From: an uncultured Chloroflexota bacterium
Lineage (GTDB): Bacteria; Chloroflexota; Dehalococcoidia; SAR202; UBA11138
Assembly (NCBI GenBank): GCA_913046025.1
Contig: CAJWRP010000108.1
Location: forward strand, 1-7,123
Direction: 5' to 3'
Length of the DNA stretch: 7,123 nt
This document shows positions 1 to 5,741 of the stretch, one piece after another. The position numbers and the translations under genes were made by a program. Each line of letters opens with the position of its first letter. The first letter of the stretch is position 1. The notes beneath the pieces were generated by a model. The model ran no database searches. It saw only the letters and a program-made list of their open reading frames with translations, and was not told the DNA's origin.

Positions 1-459
1 TGGATGATCTCGAGCGGGACGAGGACGTGTTCTCAAGGACGGCGGCACAGCCTCGGGCAGGGGCACATGCATACGAGGTACACCACTTGCATGGTCTATT
101 GCCTCGGGACCCGGACGGCCCGGCGTCGGGGCTGGTTCTGACGTAGGCGATGCCGTCAGCGTCGGTGAAGGCGACGGAGTAGGCAGAGGAGTTTGGGACG
201 GCGTGGCGGTCGTGGTAGGTGACGGGGTTCCGGTTGGCGTCGGGGCCAACGTTGGCGTACCTGTGGCAGCGGGCGTGATCTCAGGCGGCACGGTAGCGGG
301 AGTCTGAGTAGTGGGATTGGGCGTGCTGGTCATTGTGGAAATTGGCAAGGTTACTGGAACAGGGGCAGTGGTACGTATGCAACCTGAAAGGACTAACGCA
401 CATGCAATCGCGAGCGCCGCTACATATGCCCAACAAGTATTCGTGATGGTTTCTCGCAC
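1..459 (-). CDS. Putative lipoprotein with Thr/Pro-rich linker (N-terminal part; 3' end beyond window)
   Basis: The reading frame from a GTG at 459 stays open for 153 codons to the window edge. Residues 1-27 form a lipoprotein signal peptide: a short N-region with one Arg, a hydrophobic stretch (about residues 10-24) and a lipobox L-S-G-C ending at Cys27, the expected lipidation site. Residues 33-113 are a low-complexity Thr/Pro/Ser/Ala linker with many TP and SP pairs, like the spacers that tether extracellular domains in Chloroflexota and actinobacteria. From about 114 the sequence is less repetitive but still Pro-rich, and no domain is recognisable before the edge. A TAG codon lies directly before the GTG, so this is the earliest possible start; no convincing ribosome-binding site precedes it. 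The expected product is an exported, membrane-anchored protein whose functional domain lies outside the window. Function unknown. Confidence 0.7.
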   Translation of the reverse strand, partial: MRETITNTCWAYVAALAIACALVLSGCIRTTAPVPVTLPISTMTSTPNPTTQTPATVPPEITPAATGTPTLAPTPTGTPSPTTTATPSQTPLPTPSPSPTLTASPTSEPAPTPGRPGPEAIDHASGVPRMHVPLPEAVPPSLRTRPRPARDHP

Positions 460-472
460 CTATCGCCCATAG

Positions 473-508
473 AACAAAGGGGGCGTCTCTACAGACGCCC
501 CCTTTGTT
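473..508 (-). terminator. Rho-independent terminator downstream of selD
   Basis: A perfect 16-bp inverted repeat (473-488 with 493-508) encloses a 4-base loop. The stem is GC-rich in the middle with an A/T-rich base, so T-richness flanks it on either strand (TTTGTT at the minus-strand 3' arm, TTTT at 507-510 on plus). It lies 27 bases beyond the selD stop codon, the usual place for its terminator. It is also only 13 bases upstream of the GTG of the lipoprotein gene, so that gene either has a promoter overlapping the stem or relies on read-through. Confidence 0.8.
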
Positions 509-535
509 TTGCACTTAGAGTTCAGTTTAAGTAGC

Positions 536-1597
536 CTAAGGTACTACTTCAATTCGCATTCCGCCCAGAGCGTCCTGCTCCAGAATCTCGCCTACGACTG
601 CCCGAGTCTCGACCCCAGCAGCCTCTAGCTCCCGCAGAAGTTCATCTTTCTTGGAAGGCTCAACCGAGATAAGCAGGCCTCCGGAAGTCTGCGCGTCTGC
701 CATGAGAATACGGCTCTGCTTGCCAATCTCAGGATGCCAGGTTACTACTTCCTCAAGCGAATCCAGGTTACGGTGGGTCCCGCCCGGTGCGATGCCCGCA
801 TCAAGAAGCTCAGCGACACCATCTATGATTGGCACATCGCCCAGCCGAATTCTTGCGCTGACTCCGCTGCCCTGTACGACGCCGCGTAGGTGGCCCAGCA
901 GACCGAAGCCTGTAATGTCGGTGCAGGCATTTACGCCGACCTTAACCATAGCCTCTGCCGCCGCCTTGTTCAGCGTCGACATTAGCTTAATGGCCGTGGC
1001 CAGCACAGCTTCTGATACACGTTCCTGTTTGCCGGCCGTAGTGATGATTCCTGTGCCAATAGGCTTAGTTAGGACCAGAATATCTCCAGGCTTTGCGCCG
1101 GCGTTGGTGATGTGATCGCCAGGACGTACTACACCAGTGACAGCCATGCCGTATTTGGGCTCTTTGTCGTCTACTGTGTGGCCTCCGACGATAATCACTC
1201 CTGCTTCGGTGGCCTTTGAAGCTCCACCCTTCAAAATCTCCCCAAGTATTTCGTGGGGCAGATCCACGGGGAAGGCAACGACATTAAGAGCAAAGATCGG
1301 CTTGCCGCCCATGGCGTAGACATCGCTGAGCGCGTTGGCGACTGCGACCTCACCGAATATGAACGGGTCGTCTACGATAGGCGGGAAGAAGTCCACAGTG
1401 GAGATTATCGCCATGTCGTCGTTCATCTTGTAAACGGCGGCGTCATCTCCGGTGGAGATTCCAACCAGAAGATTGGGGTCTGTAATACCTGGTAGCTGCC
1501 GCAGCACCTGCGACAGGTCCTTAGGACTGAATTTAGAGGCTCAGCCGGCGCAACTGGCCAGCTCAGTTAGCCTGATATTTTCTTGAACACGTGCCAT
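536..1597 (-). CDS. selD: Selenide, water dikinase (selenophosphate synthetase), selenocysteine-containing
   Basis: SelD makes selenophosphate from selenide and ATP (giving AMP and phosphate); selenophosphate is the selenium donor for selenocysteine and for selenouridine in tRNA. The 353-residue product has the usual SelD length. The ATG at 1597 has an AAGGAG site 8 bases upstream. Codon 19 is TGA (1541-1543), in the context C16-A-G-U19-A-S-K22. Against E. coli SelD (A-G-C17-G-C-K20) the TGA aligns exactly with catalytic Cys17 and the Lys keeps its spacing, so I read it as selenocysteine. Downstream are the GDDAAVY motif (Asp51/Asp52, Mg-ATP binding), STVDFF (Asp69), NALSD (about 88-92) and GGHTVDD (about 138-144), all typical of the PurM/SelD fold. 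Without recoding, the gene would be called from a GTG at 1507 and lose its active site. It lies 84 bases after the amidohydrolase stop and may be co-transcribed with it or use its own promoter. Confidence 0.95.
1491..1540 (-). promoter_or_regulatory. Candidate bacterial SECIS region inside selD, just after the TGA codon
   Basis: Bacterial SECIS elements are stem-loops in the coding sequence shortly after the UGA, with a G near the start of the apical loop, bound by SelB. Three mutually overlapping hairpins can be drawn here. (A) GUCC/GGAC with a UAA loop, 1517-1527. (B) ACCUG/CAGGU with a UCG loop, 1506-1518; opened by one pair, its loop begins with G. (C) GGU-GCU/AGC-ACC with a bulged U and loop GCGGC, 1491-1508, the most stable by eye but with its loop about 38 bases from the UGA, slightly far. 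B fits the usual distance and loop rule best. Which one folds cannot be decided by eye. Confidence 0.45.
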
Positions 1598-1605
1598 TTA
1601 TGGGG

Positions 1606-1611
1606 CTCCTT
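1606..1611 (-). promoter_or_regulatory. Ribosome-binding site deciding the selD start
   Basis: AAGGAG on the minus strand, 8 bases before the ATG at 1597. It fixes the start upstream of the in-frame TGA and so supports the full-length, selenocysteine-containing reading of selD. Confidence 0.85.
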
Positions 1612-1669
1612 ATTTCATGTATTTTCCTATTGACTGAACACTGCCAGACGCAGGCCGAAGACTATACAA

Positions 1670-1678
1670 AGTATATCA
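1670..1678 (-). promoter_or_regulatory. Possible extended -10 promoter for selD
   Basis: On the minus strand TGATATACT fits an extended -10 box (TG, one base, TATACT). It lies in the 84-base gap between the amidohydrolase stop and the selD start, leaving a leader of roughly 65 bases. No -35 box is visible. A second -10-like hexamer, TATAGT (1661-1666), lies just downstream. Weak evidence; co-transcription with the upstream gene is equally possible. Confidence 0.3.
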
Positions 1679-1681
1679 GGC

Positions 1682-3133
1682 CTAGCTAATCCTGTGGCCT
1701 TTGGGCGCCCAGGTGGCCAGGTCGCTCTTGCCTGGTAGGAACTGGGCTTTGCCTCTTGGCCGTTTCAACTCGCCATCTTCGATAATCACTTCACCTCGCT
1801 GCATGGAGAAGATGGCCTTACCCAGAATTTCCTTACCTTCGAACATGGTGAAATCGGCGTTGGTGTGCTGGTGTTCAGCACTAAGGGTGTGTTGCAGCGT
1901 GGGGTCGAAAAGCACAATGTCGGCATCTGAGCCAGGGAGCAGCGCGCCTTTGCGGGGATATAGGCCGAAGATCTTGGCCGGATTCTCGCACATGACCTGT
2001 ACCAGCCTTGGCAGTGAGATGCGCCCCTTGTTAACGCCCTCTTGATAGGCCACCGACAGCATCTGCTCACACCAGTTGCCTCCAAAGGTCGCCTCGAAAA
2101 TGCTCAGGTCGTCGCTATCCTGAACGTCGGAAAGCTCGCTGCTCACGCTCTGGCCGCCCTGATACTTCTGTGATTTCTTGTAGCCGCAGAAATCGCTGGC
2201 TATGGTGTCCAGCAGGCGGGTGCTAATACCCTTCCACATGGCCTCGTTATCTTCCTTTTCCCGAAGAGGAGGCCCGATCTTGGCCAGTGCACCGTGGTCC
2301 AGCATGGACTGGTTAGTCAGGTCCAGATACTGGGGACATGTCTCGCCGTATAGTCGCAGGTCGGTTCCCTTGAAGTGGTCCAGGGTGTTGAGCATCTCTC
2401 GGGCGCTGATATGGACGATATATAGGGGGCAGTCCGTAACGCTGGCGTAGGTTGCCGCGCGATTGGCTGCCTCCAGCTCCAGAATTCTTGGTTGAGAAGG
2501 TGCGTACCACTCTTTCCCAATTCTGCCTTCTGCCACCGATTTGTCTACTAGATGGTCGATACAATAGCCGTTCTCGGCATGCACCATGGCCATGCCGCCG
2601 TCGTTGGAGGCGATATCCATGGCCTTCAGCATCTTGTCGTCGGGCATCATGATGCCGCGTCTGGGGTAGGTCATGAACATCTTGAAAGAGATCACCCCCA
2701 TCTTGATGAGTTGGGGTACCTGGTCCTCGACATCGTCGTCGCCAACTAGGATTGCGTGGATGCCGTAATCCAGTCTGGAGTCCTGTTGGGCCTCGTTCAT
2801 GAAGGCCTCGATGGATTCCACGGTGGTCTCTTCTAACCCTACGTCGCGCCTGTTTCTAATGAAGGGTACGATTGTGGTTACGCCGCCAAAGGCCGCGCTC
2901 TCTGAAAAGGTGTCCACACGATCGGCGTACACAGGATGGTTGTGCGCGTCGATGATGCCGGGCATTACGTACTTTCCGATGGCATCGATCACCCGGCTGG
3001 CCGGCTCATTAGTCAGGTCCTCACCTAGCCGTTGGATGAGTCCATCCTTAACCAGAACGTCTCGCCGGCTGATGCCGTCGCCAGTAATCACCAGTCCGCC
3101 TTTAATAAGGTAGTCGGCCTGTTGGTTTGTCAT
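1682..3133 (-). CDS. Dihydropyrimidinase / D-hydantoinase-like cyclic amidohydrolase
   Basis: A 483-residue member of the amidohydrolase superfamily that opens cyclic amides such as dihydropyrimidines or hydantoins; expected to be cytoplasmic and binuclear in metal. Visible in order: a small N-terminal beta-domain with DYLIKGG; the metal pair His64-x-His66 in GIIDAHNHP; Lys151 in SFKMFMTY (the carbamylated bridging Lys) with Tyr156; His185 in VHAENG; His241 in YIVHISA; Asp314 in ASDFCGY (catalytic Asp); and the C-terminal NPAKIFGLYPRKG and GSDADIVLFDP. All metal ligands are present. In most family members a His follows the catalytic Asp; here it is Phe315, so the substrate may differ. The start at 3133 has a GAGGAG site 6 bases upstream and a promoter just behind it; an in-frame extension to 3343 crosses that promoter and is not used. 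Allantoinase or dihydroorotase activity is less likely given the motifs. Exact substrate unknown. Confidence 0.9.
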   Translation of the reverse strand: MTNQQADYLIKGGLVITGDGISRRDVLVKDGLIQRLGEDLTNEPASRVIDAIGKYVMPGIIDAHNHPVYADRVDTFSESAAFGGVTTIVPFIRNRRDVGLEETTVESIEAFMNEAQQDSRLDYGIHAILVGDDDVEDQVPQLIKMGVISFKMFMTYPRRGIMMPDDKMLKAMDIASNDGGMAMVHAENGYCIDHLVDKSVAEGRIGKEWYAPSQPRILELEAANRAATYASVTDCPLYIVHISAREMLNTLDHFKGTDLRLYGETCPQYLDLTNQSMLDHGALAKIGPPLREKEDNEAMWKGISTRLLDTIASDFCGYKKSQKYQGGQSVSSELSDVQDSDDLSIFEATFGGNWCEQMLSVAYQEGVNKGRISLPRLVQVMCENPAKIFGLYPRKGALLPGSDADIVLFDPTLQHTLSAEHQHTNADFTMFEGKEILGKAIFSMQRGEVIIEDGELKRPRGKAQFLPGKSDLATWAPKGHRIS

Positions 3134-3162
3134 TCTGTTCTCCTCGCCCGTACTGTCTCGGT

Positions 3163-3190
3163 ATCTTAATCTCCCATTTCTGACTGTCAA
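3163..3190 (-). promoter_or_regulatory. Sigma-70-type promoter of the amidohydrolase gene
   Basis: On the minus strand there is a perfect TTGACA -35 box (3185-3190), a 16-base spacer and TAAGAT (3163-3168; 4 of 6 matches to TATAAT). Transcription would begin near 3156, leaving a leader of about 23 bases that carries the GAGGAG ribosome-binding site. This placement supports 3133 as the true start codon. Confidence 0.65.
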
Positions 3191-3410
3191 GTTTTTTGCA
3201 TAATTTTTGTATAGTTGGCTGAGGGCGTGGGATTTTGGTAATTGTGCCTTTAAGGACAAAGAGCGGGAATTAGAATTCGGCCTGAGGACCGTCGATATTA
3301 GAGAACGATTGGTCTGGCAGGTGCCATTTCCCCGTTCAACCAAAACATGTAGAATCTGGGCACTTCAGAGCAAGCATGGATTATCTAGCAAAATCCAATG
3401 GAGGATGAAA

Positions 3411-4214
3411 ATGGCAAGTCACAAGGCAACAGTAGGCAATGTAGAGCTTATCTCTTTGTTTGATGGGCATGGAGATATGAACCCGTTGCAGGTGTTTCCT
3501 GCAAGCTCACTGGACGTGTGGCAAAACGAATACTCAGAGTTCCTGGATGATGATAATCACATTCATCCTCGATTCGGACCAACTGCGGTGCGCTCTGGCG
3601 GCAAGCTTATAGTCGTCGACACCGGCTTGCAGGCTCCCGGAGGTCCGTTCTTGGATGATATGAAGTCCAAAGGCATAGATCGAGAGGCTGTGGACTTGGT
3701 TGTGATCACGCACCTTCATCCCGATCACGTAGGCTGGAACCTGACCAATGGCCAACCGACATTCCCCAATGCGCGGTACCTGACCACGAAGCAGGACTGG
3801 GACTACTGGACGCAGCCATCCGTGTTGGAGAACGCACAGCACATATCCGATCAGGTGTTGCCTCTGGAATCCATGAACATCCTTGACCTCATCGATGGCG
3901 AGTACAAGATTACTGATGAGCTGACGACTATCGCCACTCCTGGGCACACGCCTGGCCACATATCCATAGTGGTGGCGTCGGCTGGAGAGCGGGGTATGAT
4001 CCTGGGAGACGTAGCGCACAGCCCGGCCCAGGCGCACTACACGGACTGGAGCCCCATGTTCGACGTGGATGGTGATCTCTCCCGAAAGACACGCCACGAG
4101 ATTTTGGACCGGCTGGAGGCCGAGGGTTCGTTGGTGTCAGCGGGACACTTCCCGGACACAGGCCTTGGGCGCTTCGTGCGCGAAGGCGACCGCCGCGTCT
4201 GGCAATCTATATAA
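3411..4214 (+). CDS. Metallo-beta-lactamase-fold hydrolase, lactonase-like (paralogue 1)
   Basis: A 267-residue protein of the metallo-beta-lactamase superfamily, closest in motif pattern to N-acyl-homoserine lactonase/parathion-hydrolase-type enzymes that hydrolyse lactones or esters. All binuclear zinc ligands are visible: His101-x-His103-x-Asp105-His106 in THLHPDHVGW, His179 in TPGHTPGH, Asp200 in LGDVAHSP and His246 in SAGHFPD. VDTG (about 69-72) marks the first strands. There is no signal peptide, so it is expected in the cytoplasm. The ATG at 3411 has GGAGG 6 bases upstream; the in-frame ATG at 3405 sits directly against that site, and the frame remains open back to 3207 without a further plausible start. 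It is divergent from the amidohydrolase and is followed after 275 bases by a paralogue. Substrate unknown; quorum-signal lactonase, ester hydrolase and catabolic lactonase are all possible. Confidence 0.88.
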   Translation: MASHKATVGNVELISLFDGHGDMNPLQVFPASSLDVWQNEYSEFLDDDNHIHPRFGPTAVRSGGKLIVVDTGLQAPGGPFLDDMKSKGIDREAVDLVVITHLHPDHVGWNLTNGQPTFPNARYLTTKQDWDYWTQPSVLENAQHISDQVLPLESMNILDLIDGEYKITDELTTIATPGHTPGHISIVVASAGERGMILGDVAHSPAQAHYTDWSPMFDVDGDLSRKTRHEILDRLEAEGSLVSAGHFPDTGLGRFVREGDRRVWQSI

Positions 4215-4413
4215 ATCATTAGCATAGGGCATGGGGATTGGCGTAAGGAATTGTGGAGCTATTGTTGTGGCTGGCATGGCTCTCCGAATTTTCAAAGAGC
4301 CTTCTTATAAACCGTTACTTGGAAGGAATTGTTCACTGGGATTCGAAATATTTCCCGTTTGCCTTGAGTGCCGATTTCATCGAGTATCCTCGACAGAGTC
4401 GGGACTTGTCGGA

Positions 4414-4452
4414 GGGCGGGATTTCCAATCGACCCGGCCCCAAGCATTTTTT
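4414..4452 (+). terminator. Possible terminator between the two hydrolase genes
   Basis: GGGC-GGG (4414-4420) pairs with CCC-g-GCCC (4433-4440) around a 12-base loop, a 7-bp GC stem with one bulged G, followed 6 bases later by six Ts (4447-4452). It could end or attenuate transcription from the first hydrolase gene. The T tract does not directly follow the stem, which lowers confidence. Confidence 0.35.
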
Positions 4453-4489
4453 GGTTACAACGATGTAAAGAAAACATGAGAGTGGAAAA

Positions 4490-5332
4490 ATGGCAGATCA
4501 TAAAATAACGGTGGGCAACGTAGAGGTTGTGTCGGTGCTGGATGGGTACTCAGCTAAGCGAGTGCCTACGGAGACTTTTCCCGGCAGCACTATTGAGGGT
4601 TGGAGGGAGTACCCTGACATCCTGGATGAGAACCATCAGATACAGTCCAGGTACGGCTCTGTAGCATTGCGCTCGCAGGGCAAGCTGATAATCGTTGACA
4701 CCGGCATGCAGACAGACCCCGGTGGAAGGCTTCTGGACGACATGAAGGCCAAGGGTGTGGATCGCGAGGCCGTGGACATAGTCTTCCTGACGCACTTGCA
4801 CCCGGACCACGTTGGCTGGAACCTCACTGACGGCAAGCCAACTTTTCCCAATGCCCGCTACTTGGCGCCAAGTTCTGACTACGAGTACTGGAGCCAACCC
4901 GACGTTCTAGCCAACGCCGCGCATGTTCGGGAACAGGTTATGCCGCTGAACGACCTCAACCTCATGGACCTTGTGGACGAGGAGTACAAGATCACGGACG
5001 AGATCACCACGGTGTCGACGCCGGGCCATACGCCAGGTCACTTCTCGCTGATAATCGCCTCCTCTGGTGAGAGGGCCTTCATTTTGGGAGACGTGGCACA
5101 CAGCCCTGCCCAGGCCCACTACACAGACTGGAACCCGATTTTCGATATACAACAGGACATCTCCAGAGCCACTCGTCACAAGGTGCTGGATCATTTGGAG
5201 GCAGAGAGCACGCTGGTGTCGTCAGGCCATTTTCCTGATCCTGGATTCGGCCACTTTGTGCGGGTCGAAGGCCGACGGGTTTGGAAGGCGCTTTTGGAAG
5301 GACCGGGCCGTGGACTTGGACATCAGCGCTGA
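4490..5332 (+). CDS. Metallo-beta-lactamase-fold hydrolase, lactonase-like (paralogue 2)
   Basis: A 280-residue paralogue of the preceding gene: both begin with a HK-x-TVGNVE pattern, and they are about two-thirds identical over their last 185 or so residues by eye. Zinc ligands are complete: His102-x-His104-x-Asp106-His107, His180 in TPGHTPGH, Asp201 in GDVAHSP and His247 in SSGHFPD. The sequences differ mostly at residues 20-60 and 124-160, regions that usually shape the substrate pocket, so the two may prefer different substrates. The C-terminus carries about 13 extra residues (Gly/Arg-rich) after RRVW, encoded partly by bases shared with the next gene. The start at 4490 has only a weak GAGAGTGG ribosome-binding site, but it matches the start of the first paralogue. 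The stop overlaps the downstream F420-type gene by 23 bases, implying one transcript and translational coupling. Confidence 0.9.
   Translation: MADHKITVGNVEVVSVLDGYSAKRVPTETFPGSTIEGWREYPDILDENHQIQSRYGSVALRSQGKLIIVDTGMQTDPGGRLLDDMKAKGVDREAVDIVFLTHLHPDHVGWNLTDGKPTFPNARYLAPSSDYEYWSQPDVLANAAHVREQVMPLNDLNLMDLVDEEYKITDEITTVSTPGHTPGHFSLIIASSGERAFILGDVAHSPAQAHYTDWNPIFDIQQDISRATRHKVLDHLEAESTLVSSGHFPDPGFGHFVRVEGRRVWKALLEGPGRGLGHQR
5296..5302 (+). promoter_or_regulatory. Ribosome-binding site inside the upstream hydrolase gene
   Basis: GGAAGGA lies within the last codons of the second hydrolase gene, 7 bases before the GTG at 5310. It sets the start of the PPOX-class gene and makes translational coupling likely, since ribosomes finishing at 5332 pass over it. 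Confidence 0.75.
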
Positions 5333-5741
5333 GGTCGCCGAATTTATCGCGGGTCACCGGGTTGCTCGGCTGGCCACTGCGGGAGGTGAAGGTGTGCCTC
5401 ATGTTGTGCCCATCTGCTACGCCTTTGATGGCAAATGCATCTATTCAGCCCTGGACCTCAAGCAGAAACGAGTCCAGGGCAGGGCATTGAAGCGTGTGCG
5501 CAACATTGCCCAGAACTCCCAGGTTTCCCTGGTAATTGACGACTATTCCGAGGACTGGAACGAGTTAGCATACGTGCTGATTCAAGGCCGTGCAGAACTG
5601 GTCGATGACGCCGATGAGCAGCGGATGGCTGAGGCCTTGCTCAGGGCAAAGTATCCTCAGTATGAAACGTTACTGGAATCCGGTTGCACAGTAATCCGCA
5701 TTGAGCCGAACAAAGTTGTCAATTGGGGGAAAATTAACTAG
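5310..5741 (+). CDS. PPOX-class (pyridoxamine oxidase-like) split-barrel protein, probable F420-dependent enzyme of the Rv0121 type
   Basis: A 143-residue flavin-reductase-like split-barrel protein. The pattern RLATAGGEGVPHVVPICYAF (20-39), then KQKR (51-54), a Lys/Arg-rich helix with NIAQN (65-69), VSLVIDDYSEDW (72-83) and a C-terminal V-I-R-I-E-P strand with VNWG is what I know from the Rv0121-like (TIGR03668) group of probable F420-dependent oxidoreductases; FMN or heme use cannot be excluded. Such proteins are small homodimers in the cytoplasm and move hydride to an oxidised substrate. The GTG at 5310 has GGAAGGA 7 bases upstream and gives the family's usual length; the frame stays open back to 5067, but that part only shadows the hydrolase gene. 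It overlaps the preceding hydrolase by 23 bases, so the two are probably co-translated and may act on the same compound. Its stop overlaps the convergent gene by 8 bases. Confidence 0.85.
   Translation: MDLDISAEVAEFIAGHRVARLATAGGEGVPHVVPICYAFDGKCIYSALDLKQKRVQGRALKRVRNIAQNSQVSLVIDDYSEDWNELAYVLIQGRAELVDDADEQRMAEALLRAKYPQYETLLESGCTVIRIEPNKVVNWGKIN

Noticed and set aside
121..330. Repetitive-looking GC-rich stretch as a possible tandem DNA repeat
   Set aside because: The pattern comes from Thr/Pro codons in the lipoprotein linker; there is no regular DNA repeat unit.
281..514. Minus-strand open frame overlapping the lipoprotein start and the terminator
   Set aside because: It reads through the terminator hairpin and is Cys/His-rich without pattern; the overlapping frame has a signal peptide and lipobox.
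651..1115. Plus-strand open frame opposite selD (and similar ones opposite the amidohydrolase and hydrolases)
   Set aside because: These are antisense shadows of well-conserved genes with no ribosome-binding site or family features.
1508..1597. The TGA at 1541-1543 as a nonsense mutation making selD a pseudogene
   Set aside because: The TGA falls exactly on the catalytic Cys/Sec position with the right flanking residues, a good ribosome-binding site precedes the upstream ATG, and the rest of the gene is intact. Recoding explains it better than decay.
3134..3343. N-terminal extension of the amidohydrolase by 70 residues
   Set aside because: The added part resembles no amidohydrolase, would cross the TTGACA promoter, and the ATG at 3133 has a good ribosome-binding site and gives normal family length.
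3207..3410. N-terminal extension of the first hydrolase
   Set aside because: The paralogue begins at the equivalent of 3411, GGAGG lies 6 bases before 3411, and the extension has no family similarity.
4231..4479. Overlapping short open frames between the two hydrolases
   Set aside because: Several frames are open in both directions, none with a ribosome-binding site or recognisable sequence; one crosses the terminator-like hairpin.
5067..5309. N-terminal extension of the PPOX-class protein
   Set aside because: It is the second hydrolase gene read in another frame; the GTG at 5310 has its own ribosome-binding site.
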